Source: Karalla daura
Lineage: Eukaryota; Chordata; Actinopteri; Chaetodontiformes; Leiognathidae
DNA: 64,000 bases
Reading direction: 5' to 3'
NCBI GenBank assembly: GCA_029224185.1
Contig: CM055191.1
Coordinates: 5,368,036 to 5,432,035 of the forward strand
Shown: piece after piece, positions 31,301-45,600 of the stretch
How the letters are laid out: every line of letters starts with the position of its first letter
How positions within the stretch are numbered: the stretch's first letter is position 1
The notes under the pieces: model-generated
The model's database searches: none
What the model was told of the DNA's origin: nothing
The model's input: only the letters and a program-made list of their open reading frames with translations
Program-made: the position numbers and the translations under genes

Positions 31301-34300
31301 AGGACCATTGTTGGCACTGAGCCGCCATCACTTGAGCCCCTTCAGTGCCATCGCTGTCAAAGGAGGGTCGAAAACTTTGTACTCTCCATGCACCGTTAGC
31401 TGAAGTTCGTCCCAGGCAACGAGTGCTTCAGAGCCACTCTTACATGCACAAATGCATAAAAAGAGATGGAGATAGTTTTCCCCAATTCACTAATAAGCAT
31501 AATTCCAAACAAACAGATCCCTGTTTGCTGTAAAAATGTATTTTTTCCCTGTGTGTCATACATCAACAAGTCATCCGCTAAACTTATAAAGCACTTAAAA
31601 CACTTCTGACCTAATGAATGAGACAGGAAGCAGTTTTAATTTAACCTGGATAGACAAATAGTATTGAGCAGGTCCTGGATCTTTAGTGTGAAGAATCCAA
31701 TGGGTTTGAAGGTACTGTTTATAGTTTTCAGCGTATGTGTATATATGTGTATATATGTGTTTATTCCAGTACATAGACAGGCCCTGAAAGACAGATACGT
31801 AACAAGTAGTAATGACAAGTAACATAATGTGCTTGACTGTATCAAATCTATTCCAGTAATCAATCAAAAATACACTCGAACTCCAGTTCCCTCATGAGAT
31901 TCCAGTGATTTGGGTATTTTCTGATCCTTAAACATAACGTATTATAATACGTTTCTATATAACATGTTTAAGTTAATGACAACTGCTCCTCTAAATGATA
32001 CTGCTCCTGCTCTTTCAGTAAAGCATCTTCCTCAACTCTCTCGAACATCTGTCCTAGCATTCGACTGTGTGGGTGGTGATGATTACACACTTTCCACCTC
32101 CGCGAGGAAAAGAAAACTCTCCATGGTGCCGAGAAGGAGAACGAGGTGGGAGGACATGCCATGTCTTTCGTTCTCTGCTCGGCCTCGAGTTTGTAAAAAT
32201 ATCCTGAAAAGGACACAGGTGTTGGTGAAATTTGCATTAAGCACACCAGAGTGAATGGTGATTACATGAGTGGGATCTTGGCTTAAAACTACGCTCATCA
32301 TGTCATTTACTGTGGTTGGTTTCACGTAAGAGACACCTCCAACGGCCAACTTTGAACTCCAACATGCCGGCAGAAATATTTTGGTTTACTCGAGATATCA
32401 AACAAAATGAAAGGAATAATCAAAGGCTTTCGGTCAAAGTTAGTTTAATCAGCTTTATTTGAAGCGTAAAGCTTTGAAAAGTTGAATTTTCATTTCTCAC
32501 GGTAACTGATTTTTTTTTGATGACTGATGCTTTCTTGATGCTATTCCTGCCTACAGCGATATTAAAATGCTCGCACATTTGCATGTTTTTTCTTAAGTTC
32601 CAGACAGAGGAAGTCAAATGCATCAATTTGTCACAGACGGTCATTCTCTTTTTGTGAAGCCTTCCACTGTCGCTTTCACCCTCAGTCACATCTCACTTCT
32701 GTTTTCAAGTTTTTCGGCAGTGGTAGGACATTCTAACATGCAAAAAAAAGAGGATATTGAGATAAATTGTGTTTGACACATTTCCCCACACTTTATGTAA
32801 TAATGAATGAATTTACCACATGGGTGCTCATGCAGGTCATACTGTGGTGGCAAGACCGTCTGCTTAGATGAGTATTTCTTAATATGAGGCAACAATTCTT
32901 CAAAACTGCCCGTTAAACTGCCTGTTCACATTCTGCAGAAATTCACATTTAAAATGCACCCAAAAAAAGACAAAAACAAAAAAACTACCGCCGCCTGAGG
33001 CTAGCAAGTCCAACACACAATAGGTGCATTCAAATGCTGCTTTGTATTGAAAATATATTCATTATTATGTGGGATCTGCACCATATTAGATAAAATACTG
33101 ACAGGATGCAGTCGTATTGTATTTATTTGACATACTTTATACCACACCACAAAATGTAGAACAGTAAACAGTGCAACCTAAATATTTACGCTTAATGCTA
33201 TTTTTGAAGTCTAGCGACAGCTATTTCATATAATAATTAAGTTGAACTGTGTTGGGACACAATATATGAGCGTGTGTGTTTTGATATAAGGCCCGATATT
33301 TAGGCGAGATGATTCTGTGAAATAAATAAGAATACCTGAGTCTAAAACTGTATGATCATACACTCAGCAAACGTCCATTACAAGCTGAACTGTCTCCTCC
33401 AAGCTGCTCTCATTCTGCAGTTGTAATTTCTTGTGCTTACTTCCCCAACATTAGCATCACAAAGATGCAAGTTTGGCCTCTTTTTGCACCTTCATCATTA
33501 GTAGTCCCAACAGCAGCGGGAGACGCAGCCCAGACTCCGGTTAGAAAAAAAAAGTCACTCTTTTCAGCTGTTGCAAAATATCCACATTAGACAAACACCA
33601 AACTCACTGATTTTTTTTTATCATTTCCGAGGCACAAAATAAAACCTGGGTTTAAATCGTGGGAACCACGGAAACATTAAGTATTTAGATATGTATCTTC
33701 TATTCGTGCAAATATAGAACATTTGCTTTGGAGTCTTGCTGAGAAGGTGCATGTCCTTTATTTCACCTCCTGGCCAGTTTATTTGACCAACAGAGATGTG
33801 TTTATAACATTCATTTTGATTTATTTGAAAAACGTGATCATGGTCAGCTTTGGCTAAATTTACACACCGTGGTTGGTCTGAAACCTCAGTATTAATATTA
33901 ACTGGAACCAAACTAACGCGGGTGCAAAAGCTGCTGAATGAGTCCAGTCACATTTCCCTCTCCTCTATGCTGCGTGTAGACCAGTTATGTTCCTGTTTGT
34001 TGAGGATTGAAATGAGATGACAGAAAAAGTTTGAGCAAATGAAACCAAGAATAGTGAGAAATGATGTTTTGCCTGGAAAAGTGAGATAAAACATTCCACT
34101 ATTTAGAAATATCTGATTTTCAGATCGCTAATAATCATTAACACTGATTAATCTGCATATTATCTTTAAATGTAGGGCCGACCTAAAGATAATCAATTTA
34201 CAGCGTCACAAACACAGGAGAACTGATAATTTTATCATTTTGTAGGAAACTGTGAACATATTTCTGGCTCAAAACATCTTAAAATGTTTCATGTACTGTC

Positions 34301-34910
34301 TTCTCTGAAGTGCATGACAGTGATACAAACAGAGATACAGACAATAACTCCACTGAATTGACCAGTCTCGCCATCAAGTTAACTCTAAGTAATATTAGCG
34401 TATTTTACAACGAGCAGTGTAGTCCTGAACGAATGAGTAAAACCAGTGAAACTTTTTAATATCATGGAAGTAATATCAGTGATATTCATAATCTCCTCAT
34501 CAAACATGTGCTTCTCTTATGTATGTAAAACAGCTCCCAAGCCTGGAGCCCTCCTACCTGTAGTTGGATGTCTCCTCAAACATCTTCTCCCGTCCCTCTT
34601 TGAACAGCAGCACGGCCCTGTCGGTCTTATCCAGCAGGTTCCTGACGTGGACCCTCAGGTACTTGCCCTCGTCACCCCGGGGCACCCGGCCTCCTGCCGC
34701 CCTGGAGCCTCTGTAGGGCTCCCAGACCTGCTCCAGCAGCGACCTCGTCTCAGAGACCAGGTCTGGCAGGTACGGGGGACTGTTCCTCAGGCCCAGGCGG
34801 GGGTTGGTGCACAGCTCGTGGAGCTTCTCCAGCCTCTTCAGGGCTTTGTCCACGAGCCGGCGGTCCGCTCCGGTGGGGGGCTGAGAGGCTCCTGAACCTG
34901 CAGCCGCCAT
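25381..34910 (-). CDS. cblc: Cbl-family RING E3 ubiquitin ligase, nine exons identified, at least 500 codons
   Basis: Cytosolic E3 ligase that binds phosphotyrosine receptors and ubiquitinates them. Exons on the minus strand are 34558-34910, 30389-30535, 30141-30297, 29057-29178, 28400-28537, 28233-28320, 27997-28128, 26203-26394 and 25381-25551; all phases match. Order: 4H bundle ([21 protein letters not shown]), EF-hand ([14 protein letters not shown]), SH2-like fold ([17 protein letters not shown]), linker with Y338 and Y341 (EQYELYC), RING with C351, C354, C366, H368, C371, C374, C386 and C389, a run of ten Glu, then a proline-rich segment (PTGPPLPPK). No UBA domain was seen. Start chosen at the ATG giving MAAAGSG; an in-frame ATG lies 13 codons upstream. 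Adjacency to bcl3 matches human CBLC-BCL3. Exon 9 ends at a donor without a stop, so the carboxyl end lies further left. Confidence 0.9.
26268..26298 (-). repeat. cblc: (GAG)n microsatellite coding for poly-Glu in cblc exon 8
   Basis: Uninterrupted GAG triplets on the coding strand give ten consecutive Glu just after the RING domain. Confidence 0.9.
26664..26693. repeat. Perfect hairpin, 13-bp stem, 4-nt loop
   Basis: AGACCCTCAAAGC, loop TCGC, then its exact complement; in a cblc intron. Confidence 0.9.
30536..34557 (-). other. cblc: Large first intron of cblc
   Basis: Four kilobases between the 4H-domain exon and exon 2. No exon of another gene, RNA or clear repeat was recognised. Confidence 0.55.
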
Positions 34911-35730
34911 GACTTCACTGAGTGAGAAAGTGACGTGGATGACAGACAACCTCAGATGTCAGCATGCGGTGGGTGTGGTCCCACTGTTTCAACAAAATTC
35001 AACTGTATTTGCATGTGTGAATGTTTGAGAGCAGATATTCAAACCAGCTCAGGTTTTTGCGTGTTTAAGCTGGTGTTTAATGGGAGTTTTGTGGGTCTTG
35101 TGTAAAAAGCATGCATCTTCACACCTCAAAGCAGTGTCCAACAGCTATCCATGTAAAACAATAATGATGCACCAGCTCTACTTTTTCCATTAAGATGACA
35201 TGTTCTACAGCAGCATCTCTAAAAAATTCTACTCAATTCCTCTCAGAGCAGCCAGTTCTCCTCCTGTCATCGTGAAGCTCCTCACTTCTCTGTCAGATCT
35301 TCAGAAAAATGCAAAACAAAAAAAAGGTCTGTCACACAAAAGCATGATTTTTTTTTACAGGTTTCCACAAAAGCAATAATCCAACACAAAAGGACAACCT
35401 TGACACAGAGTGAACTAAAAACAAAGGAATGGAGGATGTGAGACTTCTTCTCAGCTTCTGAAACTGTCTCAACCTTTTTGCTAACCCTGCTTTTCCCTCC
35501 CAGCTCTCTCCGACCGAACATGTTCAGACTTATTATTTTTTTATGCTCCCTGTTTAGCATGCTTACCAATATTCATGGGCACGTCTCAGCAACACAGCAG
35601 TTGCACACTGTCCGGGTCAACAGAGCAGAGACATCTCCTCACAGCTTAGCGGAAACACGTCCTCTGTCATTGGCTCAAAGTGTCGCAGCTTTTGTTTTTT
35701 GTTTGCCCTCTCTTGGTGTCACTCTTCCTT

Positions 35731-35731
<1 letters not shown>

Positions 35732-35789
<58 letters not shown>

Positions 35790-35790
35790 G
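35732..35790. repeat. (CT)n microsatellite
   Basis: Near-pure CT run with two GT interruptions, in the cblc-bcl3 intergenic region. Confidence 0.95.
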
Positions 35791-35899
35791 TCCTGCTTCT
35801 GGTGCACCCTTTGAACGGTTTCCTGGCTGCAACCAGCCATACAGGTTTGTTTTCTTTGGTCTGTTGCTCAGGCAGGCAAGCAAAGAGAGAGAGAAGAGG

Positions 35900-35901
<2 letters not shown>

Positions 35902-35934
<33 letters not shown>
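35902..35934. repeat. (GA)n microsatellite
   Basis: GA run about 110 bp from the CT run at 35732-35790; the two are complementary on the same strand. Confidence 0.95.
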
Positions 35935-35937
<3 letters not shown>

Positions 35938-38655
35938 GGGAGGAAGGTAAAGAGGTGTGTACTCAAAGCTTCACAGTGACTAAGAATGAAAGCAACAAAG
36001 ACTTTGCATCCAGGCAGGTTGATTTATTACTACTACTATCTACTGGCAGCCAGGAAACCAGAGCATGGGAAGGCCAAGGTCAAAGTTCAGCTACTTAAGA
36101 ATGTTATCATGTGTGACAACATTTATGTTGGAGTTAAATCGATTGACTTGTTGACGTTCAAACAGAGTCTCTGCTGTAATGTTTTTTACTCAGTCACAGT
36201 CAACCTATCATGCATTATTGATATCTTATCCTAGGATGAATGAGGTATATTTCATTTCTTTTCTTTTACTCCCACATGGACATGACACACTCGTCCTCCC
36301 CTCAGTAAACATAGATGGTGGATCTTTGACTTTTCCTTCAGCGCCATCATCAGGTGAAAGCTGTTATGTGTCTGATATAAACAGTGTGGAGTGTTAACAA
36401 TACAATGGAGGCAAATAGAGAGAGTGCTCTACATTACATTTTACATTTACTCTCAGTCCTTTAACCGAAACAACAAAACATTCAAGCCACTTAATAAGGT
36501 GATTCCCACAATGTGCTATTTGTGATACTCCTTATTTCATAATATATCCACAATTCAGTTGACACATAACATGGTAGTCTTGTATTATTTGTCACAGGCA
36601 TGTTCCCTCATATCATTTCCATTATTATACAAAACGATCCATTAATTGCAGTTATGCATGCATCCATCCATCCATCCTATCTAACCTGTTTTGCGTCCAG
36701 TGTTGGACCAGCTCGTGTCTATCTCCAGTAACTTATATTACTATTGATTCCTGGATTATGATCAAATATGTATGTATGTGTGTATGCTTATGTAGCCCTT
36801 GTCTGTAGCTCTTTAAATGTTCAGCAGATCTTTTATCTCAATCTTATATATTCTATTAGCTCTTTTTTTTATTACTTTGGACCAATGCTCAATATTATAA
36901 CATGATGTGTTTTTCAGTGATACTTGACTGTACTTACTATGTGGCACAAATAGTACCTCCCTGAAGCACTGTTGTATCGAGCAGCATGGAGCACAACCTC
37001 TGTGTACACACCAACATGTAACTCATACCCCATTCCCCCACAAAAAATGTTTCCAGTGCTAGTTCAGGACTAGTTGCTTTTCCACCGCTCGAGAGCTACG
37101 TCATCGTCGCCAGTTTGTCTCAGATGACCAGAACAAAATGTAGATTTCTCCTGAGCCACCTGCTGCCATTTCATCTCAAGTAAATGGCAGATTTCTTATT
37201 TTTGTTTGTCTTAAACAACTACTCCTCCAGCCTCTGGTAGCCCTGATCCATCAAAGAACTTAAGCTATTCTAGGATCACAGGGCCAGAGACAGTTCTTGG
37301 CTGGTAGAAACAGAAAGAGCAGTTCCAAACTAATGAGTACTTGCCCTGAACCAGCATTGGATTTTCATCAGTTGAAAAGAGGCCTCAGAGGCTGCTGACC
37401 CAGGTTTGTGCTACTACCTAATTTACTCCAAGTGGGGTGTACACACATGCTTCAAATCAAATTCGACTGAATAATCTATATATGATTTAGTTTTCCTCTC
37501 AAATATTTTTTTCCAGGACCATGCCTGTACCTTCGTCCTCTTACCACTAGAGGGCGTCGGTCCACTGAGTTTTTTTCCCCTCTTGAAATCCACTCTGCAA
37601 TTACCATGCAGCGTCGACTCTGCATGACTACTGAGCCCTTGCAAATTGCAGGATTATGTTAAATATTCTGTTTAAATATTTGTGTCTATGTTTAAAGCCC
37701 ATTAAACCTCTACCTAGGCCTCCTCTAGTGCAGCAAACACGAGATGAGCTCGGTCAGGTGTGTGCTCAGGATGAGGCAGGTGGTAACAGCAGGAGGACCT
37801 GTTTGTTTCAGCACCAGTGATACCCACCGGTGAAATTCAGGAGAGCATAGAGCCTTGACAGCTGTGTGTAGTGTAATGTTGATCTTCTGTCAGGGTCTTT
37901 TAGGGACTTTAGACACTGAGCTTAACTTTCTGTTGCCAGTTCCACACTTCAGTGGAAAGAGGAAAGTCCCAAATTGACCCTGGTAATCAGAGCCCCCGCC
38001 TGGGTGGAGCAGGGCAAAGTTACAACAAGGAGATGAGTTGAAGATTTGTGTGTGTATTATGCATGCCTGTGTACGCACATTTTAGAGTTATATGAGTGTC
38101 TGTGATCTGGAAACATGGCCGCCCTCCATGCAGCAGCATTGACATTGCGTCGAATGATAAAAACTGTTGAATTTTGACAGATTCACACCCACTTTTTCCC
38201 TTTATTTTCCTTGAACTTCAATTGCATGTCTGGCGATAAAAATCACTGAAGACACAGCTACAAATGAACCATTGTATTAACCATCATTACCACACAGTCC
38301 GAAGCTCTGCACGTCAAATCTGTGTGTCACTGCCGATTCTGCTTGTTTAGCTTTCACAGATTTTACGTGAATTTACAGAGTTTACAAATGTGGCTGTGAC
38401 TCTGTGAGTCCAACACGCTCTTATCAGGAAACTACTGGCCACAGTCAGCTGTCGTACACCACAACTGGGTCAGTACTGTATGGTCTAGACTGCAATGAGA
38501 TCAGCAGAAGTGGGACATGGTGTCAACCTACCAGTATGACTGCTGACCTGAGGCTGCAACATGTGATCAAAATTGTCATTGTGATGTCATTACGAGAGAA
38601 AAGTTCAAAGGAAAGTCAGCCATACTATATATACAACTAGCTATACAACTATACA

Positions 38656-38783
<128 letters not shown>

Positions 38784-39663
38784 CACCAAACCAGATGTAA
38801 ACATCTCACTATGACAAATACATATTCATACACATACACATATGCATACTCATGTGCACATACGTCTATATACACATACAGTAGCCTACATATGCATGTG
38901 TAAACACATACATTTATACGTTATTAAACCACTCTGCGTAGTTCAGACTTCAAACTTGAAGGAAAAAGCAACGAGTAGTTTAAAGTATAACAACAGCTCG
39001 TGTTATGGATGCAGGTAGCTGCAGTTGCACTGAAAGCACAGATGCAAGACCTGTGTTTTTTCCTGACCAGCTGTGGCACCAAAACACGCGAACCGGCAAA
39101 GAGCATCGATCCGTCTTTCCTCCTTCTTGAGAAATTCAGTGTTCAACTTGCATGCAAAACAGACAGATGTCGGAGAAGTCGGAAACGCGGAGCTTATTGT
39201 GAATTCAACGTCTCTATCTCTGTATGTGTGTGTATTTCTCCCCCCTCCCTCTGTCTTTCTACTTTATCTGAATGTGCTCTTAGTTTTGTTTCGGTTTTGA
39301 AGGGAAACCACCAGTCATTTAAAGCAGATGGTCGCTGGCGCAGCTCTACTCCGTACCTGCAGTCTGAGAGGTGACAGACAAACATCTGCAGCAGACTCTC
39401 CGAACATCTAGTTATTTATATTCCGACTCAATGAATCTGAACGCTTCATCTGAAAGTGAGACAAAAAGAACCAGAGTGGTGATTTGATCGCAACCCATTT
39501 TCATTTCACCGGGATGGGACTTTGCGCACTCTGCTTGGCCACTTTGGATGGAATGATCCCTCCAAGCCGATTCTAAGCAGGTTTACCCCCCTCCTTCAAC
39601 ACCTGGGACACCATTACAATCCCTCACCTGGTTCATTCATCCTCACTCCATATTCCGAGGATC

Positions 39664-42600
39664 ATGACCATGAATGGGGACAACCAGTCTGCGGCTCCGG
39701 CGCCGCTGGATCTGCGCACCACGCACCGGGACTTATCCAGGACCCCGGATGGTCTGAGGGCGAGAGGAGGTTCACCCAGAGGTGCACCGGGGGCGCATCA
39801 CACGGACACTACGCGGAAAAGACCTGCGGAGAGATGCGCCTCCAGGCTGCCCTTCAGGAAGCGCAAAATCCAGGTTGAGACGGACACGCAGAGCCAGTCA
39901 CCGCAGCACGGGGAGGACTGCACTACTGCGGCGGACGCGTCAGACCTGGCAACCCGGGAGAGATTCCCCGGTCCAGGTCCAGCAGGGCTCACCCCGGTAC
40001 CGGTGACTCTCAGACGGGAAGCAGAGCACATAGGTCCGAGCCCAGGGCGATATCACATACACTATGTGCACCCTTTTAATTACGGTAAGGGTTTATATGT
40101 CTTTCATTCTCTTTGTGACAGATTTTTTAAAATGTTTTTTTCAGCTCAGTCAGACTTTATTGATCCCACCAGAGAACATAATAGCGATAACGAATAAGTT
40201 AGGATAGGATAGGAACACGAGTGCAGAAAACAACTCTAAAGAAACATGACCAGGATTATAAAACAGATTAAAAACAGTAATGGATAATAGACACGTTACA
40301 CAAATAGGATAAGAATACAATACGAGAATAAATTCTGGCTGTGGACATGTGCGTATTGGCAAGAGGTGTTTTAGTTTGTTCTGTACACCTATAAAATGAC
40401 ATGAATAACAGCTTGGGATGTGCAATGGACAGTAGAGTGGCTATAATGGCAGTGATGCCATTGGGTTGAATGAGCTGTGGTAGTGTTCTTGCACTGTGGG
40501 TGTAGCAGTCTGCTGCTGAAGATCTTATGTAGCGGGTGAGAGGTGTTGTTCATGATGGGCATTAGTCGGAGTTAACATCTTCTTCCTACCCATCTCCTCC
40601 ATGCGGCTCAGAGAGCAGTCCAGGATAGAGCCGACCTTCCTCACCAGCTTGTTCCTACGCCCCTAAGAGCTGCTACAGCCTCAGCAGATAATACCACAGA
40701 GTCATAGTCAACAGTCAGTTCAGCTTTATTTAAAGCGCTAATTCACAACCCCAGTGGTCTGCACCAAAGTCTTTATTAAACAGGATTGACAAACAGAACC
40801 CCACAAACCCCACATAAGAAAAACCTTTTGGCTATGTTTGAACTGTGTGACTGACAGTGAGGTTTTCAAGTCTCTGATTAACTGCTTTCAGTACAAATCA
40901 TTCATTCATTTTCTCCCTTAATTTGTGCCTAAAACCTTAATTTCCTGAAGGTAAACTTCAGGAACGCTGTCAGCTGGAGCCTCTCACTAGCCTCGTCTCT
41001 AGTCTGGTCTAGTCTCTCTCCTGGACAAGTCTCCAGTCCATCAGAGGGCGTGTAAAAGCACCCAGGGGCAGTTTCCAGTCAGCCTGAACATGTGTGAGGA
41101 AGCTGGAGAACCCATGGAAAGCCTTTGGGGCATAAAGGGAATGTGCAAACTCAATCCTGTTTGTCGTGTGACAGTCATTGTGTGCATACAATCAGCGCAT
41201 TTTAACAGTAGAAGGCCGGAGACCGAGATCAAGTCATCAAAGGACAGATTCAAACTTGCAGAGGCTCCTATCTTCAAACATGAAATCAATGACCATAATG
41301 CTGTTTTTGTTTTTACAAAGAGTAGTGGCACAGTTTTCCACTTTTTCTAAATGTGCTCACTGTCACAGGGTCACATGTGGGAGAAATGACAGTTCTGAAT
41401 CAGTGAGAAAGAGCCCAGTCATCATTTTTTTGAAGCTATTCGTCTTCAGCAAGTCTCCTGAGGCTGAAGAAAATAGCTCACGCCACTCATAACTGAAAAT
41501 GACACATGCACCCATCACCAGAGACAGATGCGCTCTCTGTTTTCTAAAAACAATAATGCCAGCCTTGCATTTCGTGTCTTGTATCCATCGCCATCTCTGC
41601 TTCCACCCTGCCTTCCCTCTCGCTCTCACACACTCTCTCTGTCTCTTTGTTGTTGTTTCTCCTCTTCAGTTCCCTACCCGGGGCTCTGCTTGCCGCCTGT
41701 CCCGGAGCCCATCCACCCTCTGGCCCCCTGCCCCGAAAACCTGCTGACCAGCATCGCTTTGGCCACGCACCAAGATGAAGATGGAGACACGTATGTGGAT
41801 CTTTAGGATGCCTCTCTACCTCACCCTCACTGTATTATTCATTTTTATATGTTTATTTATTTAAAACAACTTACAGTCAATACATCATAATAAAAACCTG
41901 AAAATCTATTTCCTGTACCTATAAACTTCTAAACAGTAGGAACAATAGATATTTCTCTAGATTCTCCAGACTACCAAGGGATGAGAGAACAGTAGTGTCT
42001 ATCAGTAGTAGTGTCTACATCTTCACCTCACGATCCAGCAGGCTTGTTAGAAAGGTGTTAGGTGATAAATCACACCATGGTATTTACCAGCTGCTGCTAG
42101 GTAGCCTGTTTGTCAAGATGGTGTGAGGAAGTCAGTCGGTCAGTGATCATGACCCCCACATTTCCTGTATCAGAAGCCTGTGAAGTATTTCACAGCAGAT
42201 TGATCATCCAGGTTCATCTTTCAATTCTCTTCTGATGATAAAACAAACCTGGAGGTGGAAACTTTATAGTCGCAGGCATGATATAAATTACATGTAAAAG
42301 ATTGGACGCTTGACAGGAAGAGCAATCTCAGGGTGTCAGACAGTTTCTGAGAATGGAAACAAACTTTGATATACGGCACTTTGATTCACTGCCAAAAGAT
42401 TATACAAAAGAATATAATTCCCAACAACATACAACAGTCTTTAAACATAGAGCAGGCATACTTACAGCCATGGACTTGTGTGCATTATTTTAGATGTATC
42501 GGTATCTTTGCAACCCACTTGTATTTATGGGTTCATGGACTTGATATGTCTGAATCTGGATCTGCATTCTCATTGTTTTGAACCAATAGGACTTTTCCAC

Positions 42601-45600
42601 AATACACAGTGGTAGGAACAGTGATAGTGAGCCAGCATGCAAAGGTCTAGATTAGAACCTAGAAATCCAAACATCTGAATGGATCTTATCCATCACTCAC
42701 ATTTAAGTATTACACCCCAGCTTTTCATACAACAACATGTTAAAATATTTTGGGTGAAATATTACATTGTTTCTTTTAATGTCATTGCCAATGCCAGACC
42801 TTCTGGCATTGGCAAATCTTCTATCCTCTTGGAGCAAACCATTGCCTTTGTCACAAAAGAAAAAAAAATGAAACTGACACATTCATGAAAACAACCATGT
42901 GCAGTTGAATCAGTGGGCTGGACCCAAAAAGTACCAGTCTCAGCAAGTGTTTTGTTTTTGCAACAGGCTGGATGTGGTTTATGAGCCTGGATGATTGCAG
43001 TTTTTCTTAGTGACTCACCTGTTTCTGCATATTGAACAGGTACAGTCAGTCCCCATGCCAGATTCTTTATTGTTGTTTCACTTCCTGTAAGTGAAACTGG
43101 ATGGGTATCAGCCGGATATGATTCACCAAGTGGGAATGGAGTGGGTGCTTTTACATACTTACCTGGAAGTGGAAGGGATGGCGTTTGAGCACCCTCAGAT
43201 CCACCTTACATCAAAGGTGCATGTGTGCAACCTTAAATGGACCTTTCTCTCTGGGTGGGAAACGCTGAGTTCAGGGTTGGGAGCAGGAGTATGGCAGAGT
43301 CAAACAAAACACGCGAGGAGTTTTGAGGACCCTGTGAATGCAAATATTACACCTTTAACGCATGGTTACTTTACCACTTTACCGCCCCTGCGGTATCTGA
43401 AATGTCAGAGTGATACCAGAACGTATGTCATGTGACCGAAAATGTGACATGTCCGAGGAATCGCAGGGCACTTTGATGCTGCAGTTTCAGACAGTATCAG
43501 CATAATTTGCATTCACAAAACCCATGATCGTTTGTGTTTGTCCGAGTCTCATGATTTGTCACATCTGCTAATTGTCCCACAGCTGCTGCACACTGAACAC
43601 AAATGCCATTATATTTTACTACTTGTAAAGTTAGAATTAAGATTTTTTTTGCTCTACATTCTGCTTCTTTGACTTATTTGTTTCGCATCCTCATTTGTTG
43701 TATCCTCACATTGAACTGCTGATGTGTCTCTCCGGTGCATCAATTGCACATTTTATTTTATCTTTATTTGCGGGTCATAAAGAACCCAAATTAGAACCTG
43801 ATAAGAACATTATCGTCTAAGCTGCAACATGTGGGAAGTGGGGCCCGAGACAGTTCACAAAATCTACCTCTTTCTGTAATTCACTTGAGACTGTGGCTGG
43901 CTTGTGTTCTACCAACCTGTTGCTCTGTGGTTGCTTGAATCTTTGTGTGAGTTCTGCAGAAAGAAACCTTCTCAGGCCCCTGTCTGCACGTTCATGAAAT
44001 GAATATGTGTGTCTGTGTGTGTGTGTGTGTGTGTGTGCATACATGTGTTTATGCACAATGTGATTGATGGTGCTTACGTCAATGGGGGCTCCTAGTTTCG
44101 GGAAAACCAGTGAGCGCTCTTTTTTAAACAGAGCTGCGGTTTTTCTCAGGTGTCTGTGCCTCTCTTTTCTTGTCTGTTTTGTTTAAATGAATGGGCTCAA
44201 AAAACCCAAACATCCGCTCTCCACTTCCTCATTTACCGCTTTCTTTCTATCACCCTCATCTCTCTCTCTCTCACTCACTTTCTCTCTATCGCTCCATTTT
44301 CATGTTGTGTGTCACTTGTCACTTGTCGAGCTGTACTGATTTGCGTACAGCTCCTGCAAATTCATTTGTAAAGTGTCAGGACCTCAGCTTACACACCAGT
44401 GCCACTGTGCTCACCTCAGTGCACAGTGTTGATGGTTTTACATGACACCGGGGCAAACATTAGAATAAGTTGAACTGCATGTAAGAATGGGAGTGAACCG
44501 ACTTACCTGAACCGAGTTCAGGTAAGTTGATCACATATGCAACATTTCTCATTGCGTCTTGGTGCCAGTGCACACCTTAGTCGTCTCTCAAAAATAATAT
44601 TTGTAGTCCTGCCCATGATACTGATAAGCATGTTGCTACACCACATTCAGAATCTGATATTACAGCCATAAAGGCTACGGTTTCCCCATCATGATACCAA
44701 AACAGTCTGTTGTTTTTGAAAAGGGGAATTTGGCACTTTGAACTTAATGCTGGTATCAGCATGTTAGCATGCTAACGTAACCAGTGACATTAAAGGGGAT
44801 TTGGAATCGCTGAGTATTAATGGAGACATATTATGCAAAACTCACTTTTTCATTTTCATGTTTTCATATTTTGCAAACCTCACTTCAAGTAAGTATATTT
44901 GCATATCTGGAGTGCCTCTTGATCCCTTAAGTGTAAGTTTGACAACTAAGTCAAAGTTAAGTGAACTTCAGTAGTCAGAAAATGAGCCTCTAAATGAGCC
45001 ATTTTGATTTCAGTCTCCTTGTTTTGTAAAAAGGAGGTCGATTTGTGTAGCTCCCTATACAGTCTCACTGCTACGATGTCCACCTTAAAAGCCAAACACT
45101 GTTGCTCTGGGGTCGGATGCAGGATCCTCATGTTTCCCTCACTCAGGCTCAAACATGTATGGTTGCACTGCAGTTGTCCAGAAGCTCATCTCTTTCTCCC
45201 ACACTCAACCGTTGCCATGGTTACACAACACCTCCTCACATCTTCTGCCCGGCAGGAAGAGGTGGGCGTGGCACTCAGATCTCCTTAGCGTTTAAAGGGA
45301 AATTCACTAAAATGGAGCGTTCAAAGCCGTGCTGTCAAACTGGTTTGTAGAAAAACCAGTTGTGCTGAATCTTTCAGTTTTTCCGACCAAAGCATGTTGC
45401 TGATGATACTTTTACACACAAAGGAGCCATGTCAAAGACGGAGAAAAGATCATTATATGTTAAGTTTAATTCCTTTTTCTGGTCTTAGAAATTCCTTTGC
45501 ACCTGAATAAAGATGGAAACATGCACACTATTGGGGGTGACCATTTTGGGAGGTAAAGTATGTATTTTATGCCACATGAAAGTCCATTCAGATTTGTCCA

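Noticed and set aside
35478..36098. 206-residue open frame across the CT and GA repeats
   Set aside because: It is built mostly from Ser-Leu and Arg-Glu encoded by microsatellites; no start context or homology.
39516..39525. Possible NF-kappa-B site before bcl3
   Set aside because: GGGACTTTGC differs from the consensus at a key base, and a single near match is expected by chance.
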